Assembly (NCBI GenBank): GCA_030431355.1
Contig: JAUIJG010000086.1
Location: 1 to 14,719 of the forward strand
Length of the DNA stretch: 14,719 nt
DNA from: a bacterium
GTDB lineage: Bacteria; Cyanobacteriota; Vampirovibrionia; Obscuribacterales; Obscuribacteraceae
Reading direction: 5' to 3'
The notes below the pieces were generated by a model. It was not told the origin of the DNA and did not search any database. It worked only from the letters and a program-made list of their open reading frames with translations. Shown one piece after another: positions 1-8,514 of this stretch. The position numbers and the translations under genes are program-made. The first letter of the stretch is position 1. Every line of letters begins with the position of its first letter.

Positions 1-758
1 CCGAGATATTCATACAAACTCCCCCTCTGAATATAAGCATCGGATTTGGTGGGAAAGTTTTTGATGATATCACCGTAACAATCGATGGCTTCTATGTTTC
101 GTCCCAAAAGCCTCAAATCTCCGGCTCTCATGCTGCGGGAATCTCTATCTCTCGGGTTAAGTTTGATGGCTCTCTCATAAGCCTTGACCGCCAGTTCATA
201 CTTCTTCTGGCTATCATAGAGCCTGCCCAAATATTCATGCACCTCGTGCAAATTAGGATTTAACTCGGCTGCACGCTCCACATCTTTCAAAGCCAGACTG
301 TCATCTCCATAGGCAGAGTGGTGCAAGGCCCTGGCTCTAGCCAGGTAGGCCTCGGCCATATTCGGATCCAGCAGGATGGCGATAGAAGCTGACTCCACCA
401 TATTTTCGTAATCATGTTTTTCTCTATAGTCCTGGGAAAGCTGAAAGAACTGCCGGGCTTTCAGCTTCTTATCCTGTGGCGAAAGCTTGTCCAGGGACTT
501 CGGCAACTTGATGTTCGCATATCTGTTTATGGAAGGTTTCTTCTCTCCAGCACCTTGAGTAGCGGTGGAAGCTATCGATTCATCGCCTCTGGACTGACCC
601 GAAGAAGTTGATCTCCTTCTCTTCTGCTCGACCGTACTGGAAGAGCTTACTTCTGATTTGGTCTCTGCTTCTAGAGCTGAATTATCGCTTGGCTGTGCAC
701 CGCAAGCACTTAATAGAATGCCTGCTAACAAAGTCACAATACCGGCACGACAACTCAA
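1..758 (-). CDS. TPR-repeat lipoprotein (3' end beyond window)
   Basis: The reading frame is open from a TTG at 758 to the window edge, so the C-terminus is missing (252 codons present). The start was chosen because a stop lies seven codons farther upstream, AGGA precedes the TTG by about 10 nt, and the product begins with a short hydrophobic signal ending in a lipobox (LLSAC, Cys at about residue 19). A Ser/Thr/Lys-rich linker of roughly 70 residues follows, then 34-residue TPR units with typical motifs such as AYLARARAL, LDPN, ELNPN and KLNPRDRD. This predicts a membrane-attached, extracytoplasmic protein-interaction scaffold; partners are unknown. It lies 42 nt after the 198-codon gene on the same strand, so the two are probably cotranscribed. 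The lipoprotein and TPR calls are firm, the specific role is not known. Confidence 0.85.
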   Translation of the reverse strand, partial: MSCRAGIVTLLAGILLSACGAQPSDNSALEAETKSEVSSSSTVEQKRRRSTSSGQSRGDESIASTATQGAGEKKPSINRYANIKLPKSLDKLSPQDKKLKARQFFQLSQDYREKHDYENMVESASIAILLDPNMAEAYLARARALHHSAYGDDSLALKDVERAAELNPNLHEVHEYLGRLYDSQKKYELAVKAYERAIKLNPRDRDSRSMRAGDLRLLGRNIEAIDCYGDIIKNFPTKSDAYIQRGSLYEYL

Positions 759-800
759 TAGATCTCATTCCTGAAACAAAACACTCTTAGCAAAGCAAGT

Positions 801-1397
801 TCAGATCACTTTTCCTAACTTGTGAAAAATCAACCTGATCGGGATAACCACATCTATAGGTTTTTCAAAACCAGGCAATTCCAGAGGCGTGATTAAAACA
901 ACCTCTTTGTTTTCGTCTCGCTTGAGAAGACCGCTGCCTTTGACAGGCACCAGGTGCCTACCTAATAATGGTCCGAGATTAAGCTCCAGAGAGAATCCTT
1001 CCGTGATATTTACTCTCAACCCCTTGGTTTGCTTTTCGATAAGCGCGCCAAAAGCGATCTTCTTTCCGAACTGAACAGACTCCAAATCAACCATCGGAGC
1101 GATTGTATGCTTAAACTTGATCGTGTTGGCACGTTTGAATGCGATTTCAACATTTAATTCTGCCGGGGGCTTGGGAATTACCTTGAAAGACTTAACCCCG
1201 GTAAGTTCAGTGGAAAGCTCTCCGATAAGCTCAAGGGCAAAAGTAAGTCCTTCCTTACCTTTTTGCGCTATGGTGCCCAGGGTAGAGATTACTTTCTCCT
1301 GATTCTGTGGAGAAAACAAACGATAAAACTGATCTTCCACTTCAGAATAAAGGTCTTTTATCTGATCTTCAGCTCTTTTAAGTCTCTCTTCGGACAT
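801..1397 (-). CDS. Hypothetical 198-residue cytosolic protein
   Basis: I do not recognise a family. The product opens with a charged helical segment (MSEERLKRAEDQIKDLYSEV, residues 1-20), continues with a mostly helical region to about residue 65, then alternating polar/hydrophobic stretches with many Val, Ile, Leu and Lys residues that look like beta-strands through the C-terminus. No signal peptide, transmembrane segment or cysteine motif is visible. The ATG start is supported by a strong purine-rich Shine-Dalgarno (GGAGGGAGAGAG) directly upstream. It is the first gene of a likely two-gene unit with the TPR lipoprotein 42 nt downstream, which suggests, without proving, a related role such as lipid or hydrophobic ligand binding on the inner face of the membrane. 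Confidence 0.75.
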   Translation of the reverse strand: MSEERLKRAEDQIKDLYSEVEDQFYRLFSPQNQEKVISTLGTIAQKGKEGLTFALELIGELSTELTGVKSFKVIPKPPAELNVEIAFKRANTIKFKHTIAPMVDLESVQFGKKIAFGALIEKQTKGLRVNITEGFSLELNLGPLLGRHLVPVKGSGLLKRDENKEVVLITPLELPGFEKPIDVVIPIRLIFHKLGKVI

Positions 1398-1549
1398 TGC
1401 TCTCTCCCTCCACGTCCTTTAATACTAGCACTCTCCGGGGTCTTTTTTGGAAAGCCCAGCTACGGCAATATGTTGAACAAATGAAGGGAACTCATAAAGA
1501 TGGAGGAAGGAAGAGATAAGCCATAGAGCTATCTCAATCATTCTATTTA

Positions 1550-1987
1550 TCAGCGCAGAAATCTTAACTCGCTGTCGCTGTTTATATTCAACGCAATCCC
1601 AGAGTCATCCAGACAAGCCGTGGCAATAAACTCATAGCACGGGCCGGACTCATCCACAACTCGGAAAAGACTTTCCGAGTCATAATCAGTAGCCGGACCG
1701 GACTCAACTTTGTGGCCATGGGGCAACAGGCTGATTGAGGAGATAACGGCAGGTCTGACCACTCGGACTCCATTTTTTACTGTAACCCAGGGCTCTTCGA
1801 CCAACATACTTCTTTTTATCTCAACAATTCTCTCTTTCATCTCAAAACTTCCTCGTACCATGTGTGCCACAAACTCGATAACGAGAAGTCCCCCGCTATT
1901 AGGAGCTGTCAACAGGAAAGAACTTTCTATTTTCATTCTACTGACATGCTCTTTACCATCGGAAAGTGGCAGAATCGATGGCGGCAT
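1550..1987 (-). CDS. Hypothetical 145-residue protein
   Basis: An open frame with plausible protein composition but no recognised family. The product is mostly predicted beta-strand (for example the stretch around SFLLTAPNSGGLLVIEF) with a mixed-charge middle and a C-terminus ending in RFLR. No signal sequence or catalytic motif is visible. The start is uncertain: the first ATG at 1987 has no clear Shine-Dalgarno, and an internal ATG at 1936 (product starting MKIESSFLL, 128 residues) has only a weak AAAGAG upstream. It is separated by 152 nt from the next minus gene and lies back to back with the histidine kinase across a 147-nt divergent region. It could still be a spurious frame; coding potential looks better than that of the opposing frames. 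Confidence 0.5.
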   Translation of the reverse strand: MPPSILPLSDGKEHVSRMKIESSFLLTAPNSGGLLVIEFVAHMVRGSFEMKERIVEIKRSMLVEEPWVTVKNGVRVVRPAVISSISLLPHGHKVESGPATDYDSESLFRVVDESGPCYEFIATACLDDSGIALNINSDSELRFLR

Positions 1988-2095
1988 GGCACAAATACTT
2001 TAACCGGCATAGGTCGTAGATGCCCGGGCGGTAACAAGTGTATAAAAATTAGCTCCCCCGAGCAGCTGGATCACGTGTTGGAGATGGCTACATGA

Positions 2096-2101
2096 TATAA
2101 A
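2096..2101 (+). promoter_or_regulatory. Possible extended -10 promoter for the PAS-kinase gene
   Basis: TGATATAAA matches an extended -10 element (TGn followed by TATAAA). It would start transcription near 2108 and give a leader of about 27 nt that still contains the GGAG used by the GTG start at 2135. No good -35 hexamer is visible at the right distance, so this is tentative. Confidence 0.35.
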
Positions 2102-2134
2102 ACAATGGGATGAGTAAGCGGAGTTCTTCGTCTG

Positions 2135-3244
2135 GTGGAAAATCAGGAGCAAACCCAGAATCCTCTAACATACGCAGAATTGAAAGAGCTAGCTGAAAAA
2201 CGCTCCCGGGAAGTCGAGCGCCTTCTAGTCAGTCACAAAAACCTCCAGGACCGCTACAAAAGAATTCTCACAGGATTACCACTTGGTTTGATCATTGTCG
2301 AAAGAGACAACAGGGTCAGAGCACTGAACAAGAGGGCTGCAGCTTTCTTCGAATACCAGGCTGAGGAGCTTGCCAACAAACCGATCTCCTTTCTCTTTCC
2401 TGACCATGGTGAGATAACCAGTAATCCGGAGCCGGAAAAATGGATGGGGAAGAAAAAGTCTGGAGAGATTTTCGCCACAGAAGTTTTCGTGAACGAACTG
2501 TACGTGGACGGAGAGGATAAGTTATTCATAAGCGTTTTAGATATCACCGAACGTCACCGTCTCGAGCAGCTGCGCCAGGACCTGATAGCCATGGTGAGTC
2601 ATGATCTGAGGGCGCCACTGACTGCCATTAGAGTGGTACTGGATATGGTTGGCCAGGGTATCTACGGAGAGTTAAAAGGCAGGGGCAAAATGCAAATTGA
2701 AAATGCCCAGTCTTCAACAGAGTACCTCATCTCCCTGGTACGGGATCTCCTTGACTCGCACAAGCTGGAGTCCGGTACCCTGGAGATCGAAAAGGCTGAC
2801 ACGTCGGTGGGCAAAATTGTCAAAAAAGCGATGACCACCGTGGAAGGCTCAAAATCGAAAGCTCTGGTCAATATAGAAGTAGACTACACAAACGACGCCA
2901 TAAAGGCAGATGAAGATAGAGTCGTCCAGGTGCTGATCAATCTTATTACCAACGCCGTCAAATACTCCCCCGACAATACAACCGTCAGGGTTACCGCCGG
3001 AATGGAAGGCTTGAAGGCCAAGTTCCAGGTCAAAGACGAAGGTCCCGGTATTCCAAAGGAGCTTCACACCGCAGTCTTTGAAAGATACAGACAGTTGGAA
3101 CAAAGCTCTGAAACAAAGAAAAAGGGATTTGGTCTCGGTCTTGCCATATGCAAATCCCTCATTGAAGAGCACAAAGGACGCATTTGGGTGGAGAGCGAAC
3201 CAGGGAAAGGCAGTAATTTCTGCTTTGAGATACCCACAGAGTAG
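2135..3244 (+). CDS. Soluble PAS-domain sensor histidine kinase
   Basis: 369 residues starting at GTG; the only upstream in-frame alternative is a CTG one codon before, because a stop lies at 2111-2113, and GGAG sits 11 nt upstream. Domain order: an N-terminal charged helix (10-43), a PAS domain (about 44-140, with [18 protein letters not shown] and the closing DITER), HisKA with the H-box [14 protein letters not shown] (phospho-acceptor His156), and an HATPase_c domain with N-box ([12 protein letters not shown], near 268-279), G1 (DEGPGIP, 301-307), F-box (FERYRQ) and G2 ([10 protein letters not shown], 331-340). All motifs for autokinase activity are intact. There is no transmembrane segment, so it should sense an intracellular signal through PAS. 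No response regulator gene is next to it, making it an orphan kinase in this window. A bidirectional terminator follows. Confidence 0.95.
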   Translation: MENQEQTQNPLTYAELKELAEKRSREVERLLVSHKNLQDRYKRILTGLPLGLIIVERDNRVRALNKRAAAFFEYQAEELANKPISFLFPDHGEITSNPEPEKWMGKKKSGEIFATEVFVNELYVDGEDKLFISVLDITERHRLEQLRQDLIAMVSHDLRAPLTAIRVVLDMVGQGIYGELKGRGKMQIENAQSSTEYLISLVRDLLDSHKLESGTLEIEKADTSVGKIVKKAMTTVEGSKSKALVNIEVDYTNDAIKADEDRVVQVLINLITNAVKYSPDNTTVRVTAGMEGLKAKFQVKDEGPGIPKELHTAVFERYRQLEQSSETKKKGFGLGLAICKSLIEEHKGRIWVESEPGKGSNFCFEIPTE

Positions 3245-3293
3245 ATTATTTATCTCCAGCTTCCGGATCGGACTAGCTATTCTCCACACAAAA

Positions 3294-3317
3294 AAGAGGA
3301 AGCGAGTGCTTCCTCTT
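3294..3317. terminator. Bidirectional Rho-independent terminator
   Basis: A perfect 10-bp stem (AAGAGGAAGC / GCTTCCTCTT) with a GAGT loop lies between the convergent histidine kinase and cyclophilin genes. On the minus strand it is followed by six T (from the A-run at 3290-3295); on the plus strand it is followed by CTTT. It can therefore end both transcripts, best on the cyclophilin side. Confidence 0.85.
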
Positions 3318-3447
3318 CTTTAAATCGCCAGGGTTCATCAAACCCGCATGATTATTCAAATTGATCGTAATTTCGTACTTTCGTACTCTTATAGTTGCTT
3401 GATCTCTCGATGCGATGCGAAGTGAGCTGAACCTACCTTATCCTGAC

Positions 3448-4056
3448 CTAACCGCCGTGCTCGATCTTCAGTTGCTTTATAACAACAGGTTGCAGGGGTC
3501 GATCGGCGCGTCCTGTTTTTACTTTACCGATCTTATTGACCACATCCATACCCTCAACCACTTCTCCGAATATGGAATGTTTGTCGTTCAAGTGCGGAGT
3601 GGGAGCCAGAGTGATGAAAAACTGACTGCCGTTTGTGCCGGGTCCGGCATTGGCCATGGACAACATACCAGGCTTGCTGTGCCTGAGACTCTTGTCGAAT
3701 TCATCGGCGAACTTGTATCCGGGATCACCGGTGCCGGTGCCCAGGGGACAACCACCTTGAATCATGAATCCGTCGATAATACGGTGGAATGTCAGTCCAT
3801 CGTAGAAAGGCTTGTTCTTTTCCACTTTGCCTGTTCTAGGATTTTTCCAGGTCTTTGTGCCTTCGGCGAGACCGACAAAATTTGCCACTGTCTTCGGTGC
3901 TTTCTTGTCAAACAGTTTTACTTTGAAGTTACCTTTATTGGTAATAAATTCTGCATAGGTGTTAGCCAGGGCAGCGCTGGCGCTTGCGGCATTCAAACCG
4001 ATGCTGGCAACCAGGGCAAAAGCACCTGACATGAGAGCGCGGCGGGTAATTTTCAT
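3448..4056 (-). CDS. Exported cyclophilin-type peptidyl-prolyl cis-trans isomerase
   Basis: 202 residues. Catalyses cis-trans isomerisation of peptidyl-prolyl bonds, here in an extracytoplasmic compartment. Residues 1-28 form a signal peptide with a twin arginine (TRRALMS), Ala-rich core and an ASA cleavage site, so Tat export is possible though the motif is not perfect. The mature part is a compact bacterial cyclophilin: [13 protein letters not shown] (90-102, with catalytic Arg92 and Phe97/Met98/Gln100), [16 protein letters not shown] (134-149) and [15 protein letters not shown] (155-169). His155 stands where human CypA has the cyclosporin-contacting Trp, a common bacterial substitution. 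The ATG has AGGAG about 10 nt upstream. The gene is 167 nt downstream of the hydrolase gene and ends at the bidirectional terminator. Confidence 0.95.
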   Translation of the reverse strand: MKITRRALMSGAFALVASIGLNAASASAALANTYAEFITNKGNFKVKLFDKKAPKTVANFVGLAEGTKTWKNPRTGKVEKNKPFYDGLTFHRIIDGFMIQGGCPLGTGTGDPGYKFADEFDKSLRHSKPGMLSMANAGPGTNGSQFFITLAPTPHLNDKHSIFGEVVEGMDVVNKIGKVKTGRADRPLQPVVIKQLKIEHGG

Positions 4057-4088
4057 ACTTTAGAAGCTCCTCTTCAAACCTTAAAATA

Positions 4089-4114
4089 ATGACTGAAAGA
4101 GTCATCCTATCATA
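4089..4114 (-). promoter_or_regulatory. Possible -10 box and hairpin upstream of the cyclophilin gene
   Basis: Reading on minus, TATGAT (4114-4109) resembles a -10 box without a convincing -35. Just downstream lies a small inverted repeat, ATGACT / AGTCAT (4089-4094 and 4100-4105, 5-nt loop), near the expected transcription start. It could be an operator or a leader stem-loop. Weak evidence. Confidence 0.25.
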
Positions 4115-4223
4115 TTGAAAAGCAATTTGACGGACACGGCAGATTTCGGCTTAAGACTTTCTAGAAGAGCCTTTCTGGCGACTGACAACCCTTCGCAACC
4201 CTCAGTCATTCAAACGGGATCGG

Positions 4224-5378
4224 CTATCTCTCCGAGAGAAAAAACAGGTCGCCCTCGCCACGTTCGACAGTAAATGGACCGAGATCTCCGGCTCTGATAG
4301 GACCTTTTGCGAAAAGTGGAAATAGCCGAAAAGGGATCTCATGGCCCAGACCGAGCCTCGATATATCAAGAACCTGTAATTTTCCATACCCATCAATATC
4401 GACCTTATTCTTCCAGGCCCCGGTCTCACCGGCTCGCCTTCCTCTGACCGACAGTATCTTTCGAGGAAGAATTGTGACGACACGCAGCGCCCGGGAAGCC
4501 ATCATTTGAGAATCATTGCTTGACACCCAGACCTGGGTTGGGTTGACACTCAACTTTTCGATGAACGGCAAAGCCTTTTTCAATTCACCAATATTGGTAT
4601 CAGCTCGCAAGAGTATTACACTATCAAAAGAACCGGTGGCTTCCTGGCCGGCCTCAATACTATAGTCTTTTAGAATATTGGCTCCCACACTATAAGCCAC
4701 CAGGGTCAAACGAGCATCTTTGTACCTGGTCTTCAAATCTTCGATGAAGCCTTTAAATCTGCTCTTTGTTTTAGGATAAGAGAGAAGAGATTGATAGTAG
4801 TCTTTGCTCTTAGTCCCCCAATCATAGAGAACTACCGGTCGACGATACCACTTCTGTATATCGACAGCCTGACGAGCAGCCTTCTTGTGGTCGACACAAC
4901 AGCCATGAACAAATATCAAGATCTCTCGCTCCGGTACACGGTCAAGCGTTTGTGAAAGTTGCTCATAAAACAAATCTCTCTTACTCCATCCATAGAGCTC
5001 TCCGTAAACCAGACCTGAGAATGTTCGCCACTTCATGCCTCGACGGTGAAAACGATCACCGAAGATTTCCAGATCAAAGGCCGAGAGCCAACTACGGCTA
5101 CCTCCCAGCTGGGGTGCCTGGGTTCTGAACTGCTCTATACCAAAAGTCAGACCGGCGCTTTCCCCTTCAGCTTCCTCTCCGTCAAAATCGATCTGTCTTC
5201 CATAGGAGTACTTTCTCTTGTCTTGCTCCACGGTGACCTTCCGGTCAGTGACAAAGAAGACCGGCAAATTGATGTAATCCTGGCGAGACGGATCTTGCCA
5301 GGCAGCATCAGAAACCTGACAGGTACTACAGGTCACCACTAACACCACCAATAAAAGGAATATTCTTTTTGCTACCAT
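4224..5378 (-). CDS. Secreted alpha/beta hydrolase of DUF900 type
   Basis: 384 residues with an N-terminal hydrophobic signal (residues 5-25). The pattern of the DUF900 (PF05990-like) alpha/beta hydrolases is present: an N-terminal VFFVTDR (40-46), ILIFVHGCCVDHKKAA (153-168, the oxyanion strand, usually FVHGYN), PVVLYDWGTKS (181-191), a nucleophile elbow VAYSVGA (227-233, Ser230) and plausible acid and base at Asp260 and His346 (GLGHEIPF). Substrates for this family are poorly known; esterase or peptidase-like activity is assumed from the fold. Odd points are the Cys-Cys in place of the usual Tyr-Asn and Ala instead of Gly before the nucleophile elbow. A TC or TCSTC stretch near the signal could suggest a lipoprotein, but it does not fit a standard lipobox. 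No clear Shine-Dalgarno precedes the ATG. It lies 110 nt downstream of the metalloprotease gene. Confidence 0.8.
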   Translation of the reverse strand: MVAKRIFLLLVVLVVTCSTCQVSDAAWQDPSRQDYINLPVFFVTDRKVTVEQDKRKYSYGRQIDFDGEEAEGESAGLTFGIEQFRTQAPQLGGSRSWLSAFDLEIFGDRFHRRGMKWRTFSGLVYGELYGWSKRDLFYEQLSQTLDRVPEREILIFVHGCCVDHKKAARQAVDIQKWYRRPVVLYDWGTKSKDYYQSLLSYPKTKSRFKGFIEDLKTRYKDARLTLVAYSVGANILKDYSIEAGQEATGSFDSVILLRADTNIGELKKALPFIEKLSVNPTQVWVSSNDSQMMASRALRVVTILPRKILSVRGRRAGETGAWKNKVDIDGYGKLQVLDISRLGLGHEIPFRLFPLFAKGPIRAGDLGPFTVERGEGDLFFLSER

Positions 5379-5488
5379 GCAAAACTATTTTCGCGCTACA
5401 AACCAGCATATAGTACACCCTAACACGCTCCATAACCAGAGTGCAGCAAAAAATACAGTAGAGAAAGTGTTGCTTATAGTATTACTTT

Positions 5489-7252
5489 TTACTTTGGTGG
5501 TGGCGGAACAAAAACAGGTGGTCTAGACTTGGGTCGTGAAGAACTTCCCCCCATATTTCTCTTCTCTGGCACTTTCTTGACCGGCGGCGGCAGGAAAGTC
5601 GGTTTCTTCGGTCTGGCAGTCTTGGCCGGAGGTGTAAACACCGGAGCATGAATCTTTCTTTTCTTTGGAGGCGGCAAAAAAACCGGAGGAACGATCTTAT
5701 CCGTGCGCGGCTTCGCCGGAGGCAAGAATGTGGGAGGCGGTAAATATCTGATTTTCTTGCCACCAGGCAGGGGCTTGGCTCGGGATTTAAAGTCCGCTAT
5801 CACAGGATAAGAAGAATACAGCCTGGCGATGGTGGCACGGTCCCTCCTGGTGGGTCGCCCGGTCTGTTTTGAAGAAGAGCGAAAGTACATAACGTCGTAG
5901 ATATATGTCGAATGTCCCAGTCCAAGAGCGTGACCAATCTCATGCATACACACAGACGCACAAACGCCCTCTTCAACAGGCTTATCCGGCGCGAAGGCAT
6001 CCACAGTCAAAACACATACCTCGGCGTTCTCAATCTCTTTCTGACTGTTCCACCTTAAATTAGTGAGTCCGGCTTTGAGACGATGATCTTTCCGAACTTT
6101 GCCCTTTAACTCTGTCCCCTGCCACTTTACAGACAGGTTAGCTTTCTCGGGACTATCGACCAGACTGTAGCTCATCTTCTTTCCTGACTCCCGACACCAG
6201 GTATCAAGGGATTCGAGCACGTAGTTATCGAACTCCGAACGGTATCCTTTGACACCTCGTCCACTATGCAAGAAAACTTTAAGTGGAAACGCATCTCTGG
6301 ACCATCGAGCCAATTTCCCCTCGGACTTCATCTGGACCAAATAGTCAGGTAAGTTATTGTCGGCGTTTCTATACTGCTTGCTGTCCTCTCTAAGCTCAAT
6401 TAAAAGAGTAGCCGCAGCCTTTCGCCTTGCGGGATCTGCCTCCATGCTTATGTATCTATTAAGCCAATCCACAGCCTGGTCGAACTTAGCTACGTCCTGG
6501 AATGCAATAGCGGTATTGTATATAGTATCTTTGTCACCTGGGTCGAGATCTACGGCTTTTATGCCTTCCTTTATGGCTCTCTCCGGTCTACCTGTTCTCG
6601 CCAGCGCAAAAGCAAGACTCTTATGAACAGCGGCAGAATACGGACTAGGATCATATTTTGCCGCCCGTTCCAACTCAAACACAGCTTTCCCATAATGACC
6701 TTTATTAAGATGGGCTGAGGCTTTATTCATGGCTGAATAAGCAGCGACTTCTTTCAACAACTTGCGAGCACTCGATTTAGTGCTCTTCTCTCCCCCCATG
6801 GAAATATACTTCTCCAGACTGGAGGCACAATTATCATAATCCTTGCTCTTCCAGTAGCACAGTGCCATGGAATAATAGGCTTCATCACAAGCGGAGTCGA
6901 ACTTGAGAGCTATTTCGGCCTCCCCGACAGAGTTCTTATAGTCACCACTTCTTAGAAAACTATCCGCCAACTGGGCATGGACATGGGCTGAATAGCTGCT
7001 CGGATCGAATCGTGCCGCCCTTCTAAGATATCCTATCGCCTTGGCTCGATCCCCTGAGCGCAGAGCCTTTTCATACTCAAGATAAAGATTGTAAACCTGC
7101 CTTTCTTTGTCGACAGAAGGAGTCTGGGCCATCGCCTCCGGTATGGAACCAAGACAGCAGGAAACGGACATAGCGAGAAGCACGAATCCCTTCGTAAATG
7201 CTCTTACACAAACTATGACCGATCTCTCCGGAACCGAACTATGGAGACTCAT
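5489..7252 (-). CDS. Secreted TPR protein with matrixin-like zinc metalloprotease domain and proline-rich repeat tail
   Basis: 587 residues. A signal peptide ends near residue 42 (AMA-QTP). Two blocks of TPR repeats follow (about 63-169 and 180-288) that resemble each other closely enough to suggest an internal duplication: both contain RRAARFDPSSYSA / ERAAKYDPSPYSA and LEKYISM / LNRYISM. The catalytic domain (about 322-485) carries the metzincin signature HEIGHALGLGHS (His437, Glu438, His441, His447) with a Met-turn DVMYF (Met455), as in matrixins (PF00413-like). The C-terminal about 85 residues hold five copies of a PxF(L/T/V)PP motif separated by basic linkers, typical of a wall-spanning or adhesion tail. 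Expected role: extracellular protein cleavage, with the TPR part binding the target or a partner. There is no visible propeptide Cys switch. The ATG has a weak GGGA upstream. Confidence 0.88.
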   Translation of the reverse strand: MSLHSSVPERSVIVCVRAFTKGFVLLAMSVSCCLGSIPEAMAQTPSVDKERQVYNLYLEYEKALRSGDRAKAIGYLRRAARFDPSSYSAHVHAQLADSFLRSGDYKNSVGEAEIALKFDSACDEAYYSMALCYWKSKDYDNCASSLEKYISMGGEKSTKSSARKLLKEVAAYSAMNKASAHLNKGHYGKAVFELERAAKYDPSPYSAAVHKSLAFALARTGRPERAIKEGIKAVDLDPGDKDTIYNTAIAFQDVAKFDQAVDWLNRYISMEADPARRKAAATLLIELREDSKQYRNADNNLPDYLVQMKSEGKLARWSRDAFPLKVFLHSGRGVKGYRSEFDNYVLESLDTWCRESGKKMSYSLVDSPEKANLSVKWQGTELKGKVRKDHRLKAGLTNLRWNSQKEIENAEVCVLTVDAFAPDKPVEEGVCASVCMHEIGHALGLGHSTYIYDVMYFRSSSKQTGRPTRRDRATIARLYSSYPVIADFKSRAKPLPGGKKIRYLPPPTFLPPAKPRTDKIVPPVFLPPPKKRKIHAPVFTPPAKTARPKKPTFLPPPVKKVPEKRNMGGSSSRPKSRPPVFVPPPPK

Positions 7253-7428
7253 AAAATTCCCGATATTCTAAGACCCCTGACCTGAATACTGGCAAAACTA
7301 TTCAGTCTACTCAGACTATCACAATCTTCAGATTCTTATAGTATTTACCCTGTTTTTGAGTTGAGAATACTGGGTAATAATAGCTTTAGAGGACTTTTAA
7401 AAGTATATGCGTTCGTAAGGATGGCTCT

Positions 7429-8073
7429 ATGGCAGAGAATCTTGGTACTGGTCAGAAAGGCAAAAAGAATGAGTTCGTAAGAGCTATTCTGGACCTTGTA
7501 ATTCTTGCGCTGCTTATCGGCGGAGCAGGTCTTGGTGGATATTGGTACGGTCTACATGAACAGGTAGTGCCGGTAAGTTGGGTGCCACGGGGAACCGATG
7601 GCGCCATCGAGCAGGACCAGATTGACGATGCGAAGCCGGTGGACAAACCGGCAAGCGGTGAAGCAAGCAAAGCAGCACCAGCAAAAGCCAGTACAAAACC
7701 TGGAAGCACCGGACAGAAAAGTGTGAAAAAGTACTGGTTAACTTCCTCAGGAACCGACTTCATCGGCTATTCGATTACAGTGAGCGTAAACGGCGATCAA
7801 GTTGATGGGTTTTTCGGCCCTGGCAAAATCGTGGACATAACAAGCAAAGTCAGACCAGGGGACAATTCAATTTTATTCGAGTCCAAGCAGCTTGGGGAGG
7901 ACTACAACAAACATCCCGGCGACAAACAAGCTGAACTGGTAGTAAAACTGGTATCTGGTGGCAAAATACACGAAGACTTCAAACCGGAAGACGTTAAAAT
8001 CACCTACAAGCGCAACGCTTCTGAAAGAACAGACTTTCAGGACACCAAGCACTTTAACGTCAAAGACAAATAG
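7429..8073 (+). CDS. Membrane-anchored protein with a C-terminal beta-rich domain
   Basis: 214 residues, AAGGA 7 nt before the ATG. The first 16 residues are basic and cytosolic, residues 17-37 form one transmembrane helix, immediately followed by GGYWYGLH (36-43). A low-complexity Ala/Lys/Ser/Pro linker (65-100) leads to a beta-rich domain (101-195) with phrases such as VNGDQVDGFF and DITSKVRPGDNSI, reminiscent of jelly-roll carbohydrate-binding modules; that similarity is by eye only. The outside-facing domain suggests surface or wall binding. It is followed after 63 nt by a second gene with the same TM-YGLH start, so the two are probably an operon of related proteins. Function unknown. Confidence 0.8.
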   Translation: MAENLGTGQKGKKNEFVRAILDLVILALLIGGAGLGGYWYGLHEQVVPVSWVPRGTDGAIEQDQIDDAKPVDKPASGEASKAAPAKASTKPGSTGQKSVKKYWLTSSGTDFIGYSITVSVNGDQVDGFFGPGKIVDITSKVRPGDNSILFESKQLGEDYNKHPGDKQAELVVKLVSGGKIHEDFKPEDVKITYKRNASERTDFQDTKHFNVKDK

Positions 8074-8136
8074 AAGAAAAAGAAGCCTAGCAAGATACTA
8101 GAAGATGATAACGGTACACGTGCGGTATAGGAAAAA

Positions 8137-8514
8137 ATGAAAGCGAAAGGCATCTTTATCTCGACACTTCTAGTGATAGACACCTTCCTTGGGTCATACT
8201 TTTATGGTCTACACAGCAAGTCGATAAAAGTCATAGATCCAAGCTTACCAGCACTGGCTAAGGACCAGCCAAAGGACCTGGCAAAGACAGAGAAGGAAGA
8301 GAAAGCAGAGCAAAAGACTACCGATTCCGCCACTAAATCCGGAGACTCGATCTCGAAAGGAGCCGCTGCTTCCTCGACCAAAGCTAAAGACGAAGGGAAA
8401 AGTCAATCTAAGAAGCCAGAGAAGAAGCCGGAGAAGAAACCGAAGAAAAATAGCGGTAAAAAGCCGGACAAGAAGAACAAACCCTCAACGAAGTCAGGAA
8501 AGCAAAAGGTCTAG
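8137..8514 (+). CDS. Small membrane-anchored protein with lysine-rich tail
   Basis: 125 residues with AGGA just upstream of the ATG. One N-terminal hydrophobic segment (5-24) ends in GSYFYGLH (19-26), matching GGYWYGLH of the preceding protein, which argues for a shared origin of the anchors. The rest is a highly charged, disordered tail: Lys/Glu/Asp/Ser to about residue 88, then a strongly basic stretch of KKPEKKPEKKPKK type to the end. Such tails may contact wall polymers, nucleic acid or anionic lipid. No domain is recognised and nothing enzymatic is visible. Cotranscription with the upstream gene is likely given the 63-nt gap and no terminator between. Confidence 0.7.
   Translation: MKAKGIFISTLLVIDTFLGSYFYGLHSKSIKVIDPSLPALAKDQPKDLAKTEKEEKAEQKTTDSATKSGDSISKGAAASSTKAKDEGKSQSKKPEKKPEKKPKKNSGKKPDKKNKPSTKSGKQKV

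Noticed and set aside
2110..2196. 28-codon ORF overlapping the kinase start
   Set aside because: It lacks a Shine-Dalgarno and its Ser/Gly/Lys-rich product resembles an off-frame translation of the kinase start; kept only as a minor note.
3415..4029. Long plus-strand frame opposite the cyclophilin gene
   Set aside because: It is antisense to a clear cyclophilin with intact motifs and has no ribosome binding site.
7331..7384. Promoter for the 214-residue membrane protein (TATAGT, TAATAA boxes)
   Set aside because: Neither box has a usable -35 at the right distance; AT-rich composition alone explains them.
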